Source: Myxococcota bacterium
Lineage (GTDB): Bacteria; Myxococcota; JAJVIH01
DNA length: 64,000 nucleotides
Reading direction: 5' to 3'
Assembly (NCBI GenBank): GCA_022072125.1
Contig: JAJVIH010000016.1
Coordinates: 291,205 to 355,204 of the forward strand
In this document: in pieces, positions 16,401 through 25,252 of the stretch
Layout of the letters: the number at the start of each line of letters is the position of its first letter
Position numbering within the stretch: the first letter of the stretch is position 1
Made by a program: the position numbers and the translations under genes
The notes under the pieces: model-generated
What the model was told of the DNA's origin: nothing
What the model saw: only the letters and a program-made list of their open reading frames with translations
The model's database searches: none

Positions 16401-18338
16401 GGCGGCCAGCACGGCGTCCGCGGCGGCGCTTTCCGCCGTCCGGGCGCCGGATTTCAGTTCGGCGGCGTTGATATCCGGCAGACTGTCTTCATCCAGGATC
16501 ACCGGGGAGTTGGGACCCGTCGTGGGCTTGACTCCCGGTCGCATCCCGGAAGTGGGGCGCCGGGGACTCTCCGGCAATTGCCCGCGGGTTTCGCCGGGCA
16601 TGACCACCAATGGTTCGATGGCCCACCACTGCGCGGAAAGCGGCCGGAAACTGACAAATCCGGCTTCGGCGGAGGGCGGCTCCAGCACGGGGCCTTTGGC
16701 GGGGACCATCTCCGGCGGCATCTGTCCGGCGGGGAGAGCATCCTGCACGAATGGTGTGGATACCGCCGCCTGGGAATGCACCATCACCGTGGTGCCGGAT
16801 TCCGGAATCTCCTCCTCGCCAGACTCCGCCGGAACTTCGGCTTTGGTTTCCCCGGGGGCTTCCGGGCTGGCGGCGAATTCCTCCGGCGCCGGGGGGGGCT
16901 GCGGAGAAGGCGGTGTTTCCATCCCCGCGGTCAGCGAGAGGATGGTCCGGTCGTCCTCCGGCGCGGGTTCAACCACTGCTTCCTGGACCAGAACTGGCGC
17001 TTCTTCCACACGGAAGACCCGAGGCGGATGGCTCACCGTGGTGTCCGGAATGGATGGCGCGGCGTTCACCAGAGCCGCGAGTTCATTGCCGGAATCATCA
17101 GCCGGAGCCATTTTCTCCACTTGGGCGGCGGGCGGAGCATCCAGGCGCGTCATGGCGTCCGGGCTGGAATCGTGTCCGGTTTCACGGACCGCCGCCATCA
17201 ACCGGCCAGCATCCTCCTCCGCGTCCGGCGGTTGCACGCTGGTATGCGCCTCATGGGTGGGGGGAGGTCCCAACAACTCTTCCGGTGGTTCAAACATCAC
17301 ATCCGCGGCGGTGGCGGATTGGACCCCGGGCTGGGCGCCGGCCGGGCTGGCGTCCAGGGTTTTCGCACCCTCCTGTTGTCCGCCGGGAAAGCTTTCCATC
17401 CGGCGGGAGACCGCCTCGATTCCATATTTGGAGGTGATGCGCTTGGGGGCGTCGGGATCGGGCGGCGCGGTTTCGGGCTCCACCAGCTTCAGCATGGGAC
17501 GCGAAACCATGCGGATGGGCGGTTCGGGGGGGAAGGCGTTGGGCGCCGCTTCCTCCACCGGGACCGGTGCGGGCTCGACCCGGCGTTGCTCGCTGGAACG
17601 TCCCCTGGCCGGCTTCCCCGTGATGGCCGCGAGTTCATTGGTGATGGCCGCGGCCCGTTTCTCTTCGACCTGGGCGGTGGAGTCGGCTTGCTTCGCCACA
17701 ATATCCAATTGCGCGCGCGGGTTGGTGTCCACGCTGTCATAGCGGATGCGGGGGTTGGTTTTGGGCCGGTCGGTGGGAATATCCGGACGATCGGGGTCTT
17801 CGCGCTCCTCCCGGGAATCATGGTCCTGCGACAAGCCGGGAAGGGCGGTTTCAGCCTGCAGTTTGGCCAGTTCCAGCTTTTTCAGCAGACTGGCGAAGCG
17901 CGGCGGCATGGGGGTCTCGTAGTACGCGGCCATGGCGGTGTGGATGCGAACCTCCGGAACCACCACCGGGTGCAGGGTCATGGTCAGCAGATAACCGATC
18001 TCCTTGAGCAGGCCGGTATCCACCGGGTAGGCGGTGAGCACATAGAGGTCGCGGGCGCGCAGCCGGAACGGAACGATATTGTATTTTTCCGCCACCCGGC
18101 GCGGGAAGGCGCGCAGGGCGTATTTGTCCTTCTTCTCCAGGCTGGACAGGTTGACCACAGGCAGCCCTTCGACCTTGCACAGGGCCTCGTGCAGGGCTTC
18201 CTCCGACAACGAGCCGCTTTCAAGCAAAACCGTGTCCAGCGCCGCGCCGGTCAGGTTATGCCTCTCAACAGCGCGTTCCAGCACATCTGGCGCAACAAGC
18301 TTGTGCTTCAGCAGATATTCTTCAAGCCGTGAATCCAT
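13470..18338 (-). CDS. Giant GspE-N-like / disordered / GAF-like / HEAT-repeat protein
   Basis: 1622 residues, four regions. 1-150: a GspE/MshE N-terminal-like domain (LEEYLLKHKLVAPDVL..., then NIVPFRLRARDLYVLTAYP). About 165-1110: long low-complexity Pro/Glu/Ala linker, probably disordered. About 1135-1295: a GAF-like domain (DDVVNIAMRYCARFGGNVVML, LLLPVKVAHRVVALLYVDNG). About 1400-1622: HEAT/PBS-lyase-type helical repeats (RMAAREAL, ARFRDTTAIDLLIQRLGDPHPDV). No ATPase domain, no membrane helix and no signal peptide are seen, so it is probably a cytoplasmic scaffold or sensor. The residues that bind c-di-GMP in true MshEN domains (RLGxxL and the following Gln) are not clearly kept. The carbamoyltransferase starts one base after its stop, so the products probably act together; that is inference from coupling. 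Confidence 0.75.
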   Translation of the reverse strand: MDSRLEEYLLKHKLVAPDVLERAVERHNLTGAALDTVLLESGSLSEEALHEALCKVEGLPVVNLSSLEKKDKYALRAFPRRVAEKYNIVPFRLRARDLYVLTAYPVDTGLLKEIGYLLTMTLHPVVVPEVRIHTAMAAYYETPMPPRFASLLKKLELAKLQAETALPGLSQDHDSREEREDPDRPDIPTDRPKTNPRIRYDSVDTNPRAQLDIVAKQADSTAQVEEKRAAAITNELAAITGKPARGRSSEQRRVEPAPVPVEEAAPNAFPPEPPIRMVSRPMLKLVEPETAPPDPDAPKRITSKYGIEAVSRRMESFPGGQQEGAKTLDASPAGAQPGVQSATAADVMFEPPEELLGPPPTHEAHTSVQPPDAEEDAGRLMAAVRETGHDSSPDAMTRLDAPPAAQVEKMAPADDSGNELAALVNAAPSIPDTTVSHPPRVFRVEEAPVLVQEAVVEPAPEDDRTILSLTAGMETPPSPQPPPAPEEFAASPEAPGETKAEVPAESGEEEIPESGTTVMVHSQAAVSTPFVQDALPAGQMPPEMVPAKGPVLEPPSAEAGFVSFRPLSAQWWAIEPLVVMPGETRGQLPESPRRPTSGMRPGVKPTTGPNSPVILDEDSLPDINAAELKSGARTAESAAADAVLAARDAEKVAASEIYPLLQAIEETPGAINRDSLLSNTQVKALPKQISESGPAPNLDAAFEHMLEPPSAAESSPGGETAEEPNAGTVEAVVEEVGGAGEEESGEIFALEEVSAVPETPHPPGGEKPEPPIQDFEQAAAEEDRMEQEVPPEPPSPMEIAAEELKQESVLVSVGETAPLPEPPQAPVTARMPFDLFMAPGSPVEPYSRPGIIDVLREQTSDSGDEGQPHRTPDTDPGMKPAPESSVDESGLDELTPDLLEEEEEQERVEQFRSIADEILDELGPLDLVGLSTPGSRETPAHAAAAATPAGGLTAAPPAVEGPDLAAEPEPSAMTMPVTESMVVEETGGPPAPAFEGLPTQPDPMRISTSIEVSESDIVSDEEAADPSTAQAIREAARPPSQTGVEDNFLDLMEADQLPAAKVVRPAPPDSGSDIGEISFAGAEGPEMQRRLASLERLEIPTFDETGGGAEPERPVSAVFSNLLARETEAEKRQARRAERAQKVDWTLHQAIDLLAAAKDRDDVVNIAMRYCARFGGNVVMLLHTSAGDLLGWEAALSMGDSSAVESLDLHLDSPSFFRTAIAGQSHYLGPPDKGSIAARFYETLGVQPPVNLLLLPVKVAHRVVALLYVDNGPTPMGSFAVTSLIVFATQVGRALERIIRWRKKNRSISGESIPGIDSLPGLSEQERMLTPGERAELEDIRQRFSRLQGLSAPRNDPDYAILVERKGQTIEALMDGFPGPLRFPEGVSSPLGIENLREHGLLLSLLIDIGPSAVEYILRMHRSPDVLTRFYAAFLFTEILDPRAITPLARLLFDPGPTVRMAAREALMRHQVLPEFRHAIEYLQGEALSENPLRRKLACQALARFRDTTAIDLLIQRLGDPHPDVPPAAREALIELTRHDFGLDIQAWIKWRDENRAVHRVHWLIDALSSTSPQLRQLADTELRRIVPHGFGFNAMGRPDERVESITQWESWWEHEGRQRFR

Positions 18339-18392
18339 TCAAATTCAAGCGGTAGGATAGCCGCTCAAGTTAATCATGGTGGGGCGATGGAA

Positions 18393-19730
18393 TCAAAATG
18401 AATCCTTTTGAAATTGCAATTCACCCGGACGATGGTCTGGCGCTACGATAACCCCCCGGCGGGCGGTTTCCACTCCCATCACCCAGACCGCTTCGGGCTT
18501 GGGCGGCAGCACCCACCCCGTGAATGGCGACCATTTCACCTGGGTCAACAGGTCATCCACGGTCCATGGGCGGGCGGATTCCGTGGAAAGCAGGGCCATG
18601 TCGGCGTGATAGCCGGGCGCGATCCGTCCTTTTCCCTGAATGCGGAAGGTCTGACTGGGATTCCACGACATCAACTCCACCACCCGCTCCAGGGTCAGTT
18701 CGCCGGATCGCACCCGGTCCAGCATGAGAGGCAGGGAAGTATCCACCCCCGGCATGCCGGACGGGCATTTCCAGTAACCGCGCTGCTTCTCTTCCCTGGT
18801 GTGCGGAGCGTGGTCGGTGGCGACGGATCGCACCCGTCCATCGAGCAGGGCCTGCCACAGCCCTTTCTGATCGGCGGGGGAGCGCAAGGGCGGATTGACC
18901 TTGCCGAAATTGCCCAACCGGTCCAGGGCGGTGTCATTGAGAAACAAATGGTGGGGGCAGGCCTCGATAGTGACCGGGGCGGCGGGCCGGGACGCCAGCA
19001 GCGCCAGTTCCGCCAGGGTGGACAGATGACAGATATGGGCCGGGTGATTGTAGCGTTCCGCGAAAGCGGCGATTTTGCCTACCGCGATGACAGCGGCCTC
19101 CGGATCGCGGATTTGCCCATGGATATGGGGACTGTCCTCGCCGCGGGACTGAAACTCATCCGCCCGCTGGGAAATCCGTTTTTCATCCTCGGCATGAACG
19201 CTGATCATGACGCGGGTTTCCCGGAACAGCGCCTCCATGACCCCGTCGTCGTCCATCAGCAGGGAGCCGGTGGTCGAGCCCATGTAGATTTTGATTCCCG
19301 CCACATTTTCGGCGGCGGATAGCTGCTTGAGGGTTTCCAGGTTGTTTTTCGCCGCGCCGAGGAACAATCCGAAATTCGCCACGCTCAGCGACCGCGCGCG
19401 GCCGCGTTTTTTCAGCAGACTTTCCAGATCGGTTGTTGTGGGGGTGGTGTTGGGCATGTCCACCACGGAGGTGACTCCCGCCGAGACCGCGGCGGCGGGG
19501 CCGGTGGACCAGTTTTCCTTGTGGAGGGCTCCGGGATCCCGGAAATGCACGTGGGTGTCCACGCAGCCGGGAATCAGGAAGCGCCCGCCGCCGTCAACCT
19601 CATGGGCGCCGGGAGAGTGGATTCCCGCCTCGACCTTTTCGATTACCCCGTCCTTCGCCAGCACGTCGGCCTGGGTTCTTCCATCGTGGTTGACCACGAC
19701 AACATCGCGGATCAGCAAATGGTTCTTCAT
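18393..19730 (-). CDS. pyrC: Dihydroorotase (class I type)
   Basis: 445-residue amidohydrolase that closes N-carbamoyl-aspartate to dihydroorotate in pyrimidine synthesis. Family residues are visible: metal ligands in DTHVHFRDPG, the carbamylated lysine segment GIKIYMGSTTGSLL, SVHAEDE, ICHLSTLAEL, EACPHHLFL, and the catalytic aspartate in VATDHAPHTREEK. The substrate loop 'PSGMPGVDTSLPLML' fits dihydroorotase better than hydantoinase or allantoinase. ATG 19730 begins MKNHLLIRDVVVVN, the normal family start; the longer open frame upstream is shadow. It follows the DUF3108 gene by 8 bases, so the two are probably one transcript. No aspartate carbamoyltransferase is adjacent. Confidence 0.9.
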   Translation of the reverse strand: MKNHLLIRDVVVVNHDGRTQADVLAKDGVIEKVEAGIHSPGAHEVDGGGRFLIPGCVDTHVHFRDPGALHKENWSTGPAAAVSAGVTSVVDMPNTTPTTTDLESLLKKRGRARSLSVANFGLFLGAAKNNLETLKQLSAAENVAGIKIYMGSTTGSLLMDDDGVMEALFRETRVMISVHAEDEKRISQRADEFQSRGEDSPHIHGQIRDPEAAVIAVGKIAAFAERYNHPAHICHLSTLAELALLASRPAAPVTIEACPHHLFLNDTALDRLGNFGKVNPPLRSPADQKGLWQALLDGRVRSVATDHAPHTREEKQRGYWKCPSGMPGVDTSLPLMLDRVRSGELTLERVVELMSWNPSQTFRIQGKGRIAPGYHADMALLSTESARPWTVDDLLTQVKWSPFTGWVLPPKPEAVWVMGVETARRGVIVAPDHRPGELQFQKDSF

Positions 19731-19738
19731 GGGAGCGC

Positions 19739-20755
19739 TCAATTGCCCGGCAAAAGCAGTTTGCAGGCGGGATTCGAGCCGGGGGGAGCCTCCCGGTAAT
19801 CCTGCAACGTGGTGGTGACATTGCCCCACAGCATGGCGGTTTCGATCTTCACCGGCAATTGCTTCTCGTCCTTGGTGATCCACAACTTCACCGGACGGTT
19901 GGGCGTGCTGATGTTGGTCTGCACCGCCATGCCTTCCACCTTCCAGGAATCGTGGATGCCGCTGAAAGTCTGCACCCGTTCGGAGCCTGTCACCTTGCCG
20001 CGCACCCGCCATTCCCCCAACCCGGCGATGAATTCGTAGCAGACCTCCAGTCCAGGCTTCAGGTCAATCAGACGGAAATGGTAGAATATGGCGATTCCGT
20101 CGCTCATGCGGGCGGGCATGGCTTCATCCTTGTGAAACTGGTTCTGGCCGCGGATATAATCGCCGGAATAGCGCCGGTTCTTGCGGTTGAACTCCACTTT
20201 TGTGACCTTGCGCTCGCCCACCTCGACCACGTCAGTCTCGTGTGTCACCGGAAGGATCGTATTCACGTCGAGAAACGTCAGGGTGTAGCCGTTGGTCGGC
20301 CGCAGCTTCATGAAGAAGCTGTTGGGTTTGGCGACCGCCTTCACCGGTATGACCGGCGTCCCGTTTTTTTCTCCGGTTTTGCCGGTGCGCAGATCGGCGA
20401 CGCCCGCATAAACGCCCAAGGCGTCCACCCGGTAGACCACTTTCTCTCCGGGGCCGAAGGGCAGACGATCCAGCCTGCGCATGGGCATCGGCGGACAGGG
20501 CTGGCGGAACGGGTCGTTTTTCCGCTCGTTTTCGATACGCTTCAGGCCGTCCGCCAGTTTGGTCCATGGCGATGGGGGGGTGAGCGCCGGTGAAGGCGGC
20601 CTGGACTTGCCTTTGCCTTGCGCCCATTCCCGCGCGCCGCGGTTCTCCGGCGCGGAACCCCGTTCATGGATGGCGCCGGGTGGGGAGGCGTCATGGGTGG
20701 AAGCGGAAGCGGCGAACGCCGCGAGCAGGATCACTCCTGACAATACGAACTTCAT
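19739..20755 (-). CDS. Exported DUF3108 protein
   Basis: 338 residues with a clear signal peptide (KFVLSGVILLAAFAASAS) and a Pro/Arg-rich linker, followed by a DUF3108-type beta-rich domain: 'FGPGEKVVYRVDALGVYAGVADLRTG', 'NGYTLTFLDVNTILPVTHETD' and 'PVKLWITKDEKQLPVKIETAMLWGNVTTTL'. The family is periplasmic and structurally related to lipoprotein-handling folds, but its function is not established. ATG 20755 was chosen over a TTG at 20764 because it gives the better signal peptide. It is upstream of and 8 bases from pyrC, and divergent from the large ASH-repeat lipoprotein gene. Confidence 0.82.
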   Translation of the reverse strand: MKFVLSGVILLAAFAASASTHDASPPGAIHERGSAPENRGAREWAQGKGKSRPPSPALTPPSPWTKLADGLKRIENERKNDPFRQPCPPMPMRRLDRLPFGPGEKVVYRVDALGVYAGVADLRTGKTGEKNGTPVIPVKAVAKPNSFFMKLRPTNGYTLTFLDVNTILPVTHETDVVEVGERKVTKVEFNRKNRRYSGDYIRGQNQFHKDEAMPARMSDGIAIFYHFRLIDLKPGLEVCYEFIAGLGEWRVRGKVTGSERVQTFSGIHDSWKVEGMAVQTNISTPNRPVKLWITKDEKQLPVKIETAMLWGNVTTTLQDYREAPPGSNPACKLLLPGN

Positions 20756-20948
20756 CGCCGCCAAACTAGCCCACCCGGTCCGGGATGGAAAGCGGGCGGA
20801 CGGGAAGCCGTGACGAACCTTTCCGCATCGCCGCCGTCATGACGCGCCGGGTCAATGACCCTAAGGGTCGGAAATTGCAGTCGCATCCAAAAAACGCTTG
20901 CCCGGTGTTTTGATCTCTGGCAGCATTCCGTCGCTCCGGGTGCAATTT

Positions 20949-20957
20949 TGGTACAAT
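20949..20957 (+). promoter_or_regulatory. Extended -10 promoter
   Basis: TGGTACAAT, an extended -10 element like the one at 1701-1709, lies 48 bases before the ATG at 21005. No strong -35 is visible. It is the only promoter-like element in the 249-base divergent gap from 20756. Confidence 0.5.
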
Positions 20958-21004
20958 GCGGCTGTGGTTTGACGCCGCATTTCAACAACCGCCGTGGGAC
21001 CCCC

Positions 21005-24000
21005 ATGAGACCCCGTTCCATCCGCTCCGTCCTTCTTTTCTGCCTGCTCACCAGCGCCGCCGTTCAGAACTGCGATTGCGAGGAACAGGGGCCTTCTGAA
21101 CTATCGGCCCGCACCCAGGTGGATTTGGGCGATGGCAAAAAGGTCACCCCCAAGCCGGACAGCGAGGATTTGGTGCTGGATTTCGGCACGGTGGAGATTG
21201 GCCAGGTGAAAAACCTCCGCTTCACCCTTTCCAACAACGGCAGCTTCGACCTGGAGTACGCCGGCCAGGGGCGGGGATTCGCCATTGATCCGAACACCCT
21301 CCGGGGCGAATTCAGCCTCGCCGCCGCCACGCCGCGATCCATCGCGCCCAAGCGCTCCGCGGAAATCGAGGTCAGCTACGCCCCCGCCGACGAAGGCGCG
21401 GACAGCGGCCTGCTGAATGTGAAATCCAACGACGATTCAGTTCCCCATTTCAAGATCAAGCTGATCGCCAACGGCATCAAGCCGCCCAAACCGGAAATCG
21501 AAGTCTGCGTCGAGAGCAAATGCAATGACGACGGCAAAAACGAACTGGTGATTGATTTCGGCCGTATCGTTCCCGGCAAGGTGGAAGAGCGCAGTTTCAC
21601 CGTCAAGAACCTGGGCGCCCGTGAACTGGAGGTGAGTTCCAGCTCCCTCGTGCAGATTGACCTGACCGGCAACGAAGCCGCGGCGGTGGAGTTCATCTTC
21701 ATTGATCCGGTTCCCGCCAGCACGGACAAACTGGCTTCCTACGCGCTCAAGCCCGGGGAAATGAAGACCATCAAAATCGGTTACAAACCGGCGGATGGAG
21801 GCAAGGACACCGGCCGGGCGATCATTGAATCCAATGACATGCCGCCCGAAAACGCCACCTCCAATCCTGAAAAACCGGTGTCCATCAAGCTCAACGCCGA
21901 AGGCGTGGCGCCCAAGATTTGTCCGGAAAACCTGACCATCGAATTTGGCGACGTGAATGTCGGCGCCTCCAAAACCATCGAGGCGGAATTGTGCTCCTGC
22001 GGAACCGAACCGCTGACCATCAACTCCATCACCATGGAGACCGGCAGCCAGGACCTGACGGTGAAGGTCAAGGACCCGCTGCCCGCCGCAAACCTGGGTA
22101 ACGGACAATGCGTCAAGGTGGATGTCACCTATACGCCCAAGGAAGTGGGCACCGACGCGGGCAAGCTGAAGGTGGACTCCAACGACCCGCTGTCCGGCCA
22201 GGGATTCATTCCGGTCACCGGACGCGGCATTTTGGGCCCGCGCTGCATCCTGCGGGTGGCTCCGTCCGCCATGAATTTTGGCCTGGTGACCGTGGGCAAA
22301 TCCGCCGATCGTCCGCTGGTGCTGACCAATGTGGGCGAGACCCTGTGCGATGTCACCGCCGTTGCGGAGACCACCGGCAACGCCGCCTTTAAGTTGCCGT
22401 CTCCGCCCGCGCTGCCGATGACCATCAAGCCGGGCGATATCGTCGAGGTTCCGGTCCGCTGCGAACCCGCCCAGGCGGGCGAGCAGAAGGGCAATATTGA
22501 TGTCACCAGCACCGACGCCACCGAAGCGGTCAAAAAAGTGCCCCTGGTGTGCAACCAGCCCGGCCCCCCGGACTGCAACCTGATCCCCATCCCGTCTCTG
22601 GCCAATTTCGGCGTCATCAAGGTGGGGACCTCGAAGGAACTGACCATCAGCGTCCAGAACACCGGCCAGAAGAACTGCGAAATCGTCGGTGCGGATTTGT
22701 CACCCAGTTCCGATCCGGAGTTCGTCATCATCGGTCCCAAGCCCAGCCGTTTCAATTCCATTGATCTGGCGACGGGGGCGACCTTCGACATGAAGGTCAA
22801 ATACACCGCGCCCGCGCCCAAAAGCTCTCGCGGACAGGTGTTGTGGAATGTTTCGACCGGCCGCCTGGCTCAGACCAAGGTGGGCGCCATCACCGATCTG
22901 GCCGGAGCCGGCTCCGGTCCGCGTCTGTGCCTGAATCCCAAGACCGCCGATTTCGGCGCCGTCGCCCTGGGCAGCCAGAAGGACGTGACGGTGGAGTTGC
23001 TGTCGTGCGGCACCGAAACCCTGCAATTGACCAATGTCTCGATTGGTCCGGGCAGCGACCCCCGCTTCAGCATCGCCGCGCCGCCCAAGGCGTCGTCCAT
23101 TCCATCGGGACAACGGGATTCCATGGTGCTGCGGTTTGATTCGAAGGCGCCGCAGGGCATGGCGGCCGGCAAAACCCTGGTCAAGTCCAACGACGCCGCC
23201 AATCCCAACCAGGAAGTGCCGATGATCGCCCGCGCCGCCGCGCCCTGCGATCTGGTGTGCGAACCCGCCCAGGTGGATTTTGGCAACGTCAATACCGGCC
23301 GGTCGGTCAGCCGGTTTGTCACCTGTGAAAACCGCGGCCTGAACGAGCGGCGCATCTCCTCGGTCAAACTCGACGCAGGCGCCCCAGATGTCCTGTTGAG
23401 CCACGCTCCCATGCCGGTGACGCTCAAAACGGGTGATTCGCTGCGCATCGAACTGGTGTTTTCACCCACCAAGAAAGGCCCGCAAAAGGCCAACCTGATC
23501 GTGGACGCCGCGGGCGGCAAATGCCAGGCGCAGGTTTTCACCGCGCCCGTGCAGGGCACGGGGCAGGATTTCGTTTATCCAACCTGTCTGCCGCCCTCCA
23601 CCTTCCAGCCGCAGACCAAATGGGAGTGGACCAACCAGGGCGCGCCCAATCCCCGATCGGCGGCTGTGTTCATGACGCCCATGGTGGCCCCGTTGCTCGA
23701 CACCAACAGCGACGGTTCCGTCAATGAAAGCGACATTCCGGCGGTGTTCTTCTTCACCTATGACAAGGCGAAATTCCTGTCGAAGCTGGGCACCTTCGCC
23801 ATCACCGAGCCGTTGGAAGGCACCCTGCGCGCCATCCGCGGCGACAATGGCAAAATGATCTGGTCGGCCACCGATCCGGCGTTGCAGTTCCTGTACGCGA
23901 CTCACCCGGCGGTGGCGGATCTGGATGGCGACGGCCATGTGGAAATCATCGGCGTCAAGTTCACAAAGCTGCCGGGGAAGAAATGCACCCAGCCGCCGCT

Positions 24001-25081
24001 GAGCGCCTTCCCCGGCGACATGTGCGGCCAGTTCTCGCGCGGCACGCTGCTGGCCTTGACCCATGAAGGCAAACTCAAATGGGAAAGCGACGCCTTCGCG
24101 GGCAACGACAACGACGCTGAAAACATGAGCGCGGTGGCGGTCGCCGACCTCGACGCCGACGGCTTCCCCGAGGTCGTCTATTCCAACCACGTGTACGACT
24201 ACAAGGGACGCCTCAAGTGGGTGGGACAGCGCGGACGCGGCAATGACTCCCATGGCTCCTTTGTGTCCATCGCCGACCTGGATGGCGACGGCTTCCTTGA
24301 AGTGGTGGCCGGACAGACCGCGTACAAACATGATGGAACCGTTCTTTGGCACCAGACCCGGGTGGGCGACGGCTACACGGCCATCGCCGACTTCGACAAG
24401 GACGGCGTTCCGGAGGTCATCAACCATGGCCTGCCGACCGGTAAGCTGACCATGATGGATGGCAAGACGGGCAACGTGCGCTGGCAGGTGGATCACGGCG
24501 GCAACGGTTGCTGCCTGGTGAGCCCGACCATCGCCGATTACAACGGCGACGGCTTCCCCGAGATCGCCATCCCGGGCGGCAGCGACCCCCCCGCGGGCGG
24601 CGGCACGGGGGCGGCGGGACAGAACTACATCAACATGTTCGACCGCAACGGAAAGAAGATCTGGCGTTATCCGATCACGGAGACCACCGGCGCCGCGGTG
24701 CCCGCCGCTTTCGACTTTGAAGGCGACGGCGCCTACGAAATCATCTATGCCGACGAAGGCGATGTGCATGTGTTGCGCGGCGACGGCACCCGCATCTTCG
24801 TCGCCATGCGCGGCAGCGCCACCGGCTCCGATAACCCGGTCATCGTGGATATTGACCGCGACAACCACGCGGACATCCTGCTGGCGATTGACGGCGGCGG
24901 TCAGGGTATCCGCGTGTACGCCAACACCAACAACAACTGGGTGTCCACCCGCAGCATCTGGAACCAGCACACCTACCAGGTCACGAACGTGAACGAGAAC
25001 GGCAGCATCCCGCGGAAGGAGCCGCCGCACTGGCAGTCGTTCAACCTGTTCCGCGGCAACCCGCCCTATTGCTCCAAATAG
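21005..25081 (+). CDS. Large surface lipoprotein with ASH (HYDIN-type) repeats and FG-GAP propeller
   Basis: 1358 residues. The N-terminus (RSIRSVLLFCLLTSAAVQNC) looks like a lipoprotein signal. Residues ~40-900 hold seven ASH/'choice-of-anchor D' Ig-like repeats, each opening with a xDFGxVxxG strand (LDFGTVEIG, IDFGRIVPG, IEFGDVNVG, MNFGLVTVG, ANFGVIKVG, ADFGAVALG, VDFGNVNTG). An EF-hand/dockerin-like loop follows (DTNSDGSVNESD), then from ~960 a propeller with seven FG-GAP/VCBS calcium loops of the type D-x-D/N-x-D-G-x-x-E (DLDGDGHVE, DYNGDGFPE, DFEGDGAYE). It ends at 'FRGNPPYCSK'. Adhesion or protein binding outside the cell is the likely role, inferred from family use in myxobacteria. It is transcribed alone and ends before a strong hairpin. 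Confidence 0.85.
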   Translation: MRPRSIRSVLLFCLLTSAAVQNCDCEEQGPSELSARTQVDLGDGKKVTPKPDSEDLVLDFGTVEIGQVKNLRFTLSNNGSFDLEYAGQGRGFAIDPNTLRGEFSLAAATPRSIAPKRSAEIEVSYAPADEGADSGLLNVKSNDDSVPHFKIKLIANGIKPPKPEIEVCVESKCNDDGKNELVIDFGRIVPGKVEERSFTVKNLGARELEVSSSSLVQIDLTGNEAAAVEFIFIDPVPASTDKLASYALKPGEMKTIKIGYKPADGGKDTGRAIIESNDMPPENATSNPEKPVSIKLNAEGVAPKICPENLTIEFGDVNVGASKTIEAELCSCGTEPLTINSITMETGSQDLTVKVKDPLPAANLGNGQCVKVDVTYTPKEVGTDAGKLKVDSNDPLSGQGFIPVTGRGILGPRCILRVAPSAMNFGLVTVGKSADRPLVLTNVGETLCDVTAVAETTGNAAFKLPSPPALPMTIKPGDIVEVPVRCEPAQAGEQKGNIDVTSTDATEAVKKVPLVCNQPGPPDCNLIPIPSLANFGVIKVGTSKELTISVQNTGQKNCEIVGADLSPSSDPEFVIIGPKPSRFNSIDLATGATFDMKVKYTAPAPKSSRGQVLWNVSTGRLAQTKVGAITDLAGAGSGPRLCLNPKTADFGAVALGSQKDVTVELLSCGTETLQLTNVSIGPGSDPRFSIAAPPKASSIPSGQRDSMVLRFDSKAPQGMAAGKTLVKSNDAANPNQEVPMIARAAAPCDLVCEPAQVDFGNVNTGRSVSRFVTCENRGLNERRISSVKLDAGAPDVLLSHAPMPVTLKTGDSLRIELVFSPTKKGPQKANLIVDAAGGKCQAQVFTAPVQGTGQDFVYPTCLPPSTFQPQTKWEWTNQGAPNPRSAAVFMTPMVAPLLDTNSDGSVNESDIPAVFFFTYDKAKFLSKLGTFAITEPLEGTLRAIRGDNGKMIWSATDPALQFLYATHPAVADLDGDGHVEIIGVKFTKLPGKKCTQPPLSAFPGDMCGQFSRGTLLALTHEGKLKWESDAFAGNDNDAENMSAVAVADLDADGFPEVVYSNHVYDYKGRLKWVGQRGRGNDSHGSFVSIADLDGDGFLEVVAGQTAYKHDGTVLWHQTRVGDGYTAIADFDKDGVPEVINHGLPTGKLTMMDGKTGNVRWQVDHGGNGCCLVSPTIADYNGDGFPEIAIPGGSDPPAGGGTGAAGQNYINMFDRNGKKIWRYPITETTGAAVPAAFDFEGDGAYEIIYADEGDVHVLRGDGTRIFVAMRGSATGSDNPVIVDIDRDNHADILLAIDGGGQGIRVYANTNNNWVSTRSIWNQHTYQVTNVNENGSIPRKEPPHWQSFNLFRGNPPYCSK

Positions 25082-25119
25082 GGCCCCCGCGGGATCGAAT
25101 ACCCTCTCCAACACCACGC

Positions 25120-25148
25120 ACCGCCCGGCGGATTATCCGCCGGGCGGT
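25120..25148. terminator. GC-rich hairpin, probable terminator
   Basis: Perfect 13-bp stem ACCGCCCGGCGGA/TCCGCCGGGCGGT with a 3-base loop, 39 bases after the stop of the ASH-repeat gene. There is no T-tract on the plus side. It lies between two convergent genes. Confidence 0.6.
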
Positions 25149-25252
25149 GGTCTTCGTGGAACGGGAAATTGGTTTCCGGGATTGTTCCGGCCGCTGTTTC
25201 ACCCGTGAAATCGTGATGATCCGCCCGGTGCGGAACGCATCATGGGGCGCGC

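Noticed and set aside
13470..18338. Confident call of c-di-GMP binding by the GspE-N-like domain
   Set aside because: The RLGxxL and Gln positions of MshEN domains are not clearly kept, so binding is left as a question.
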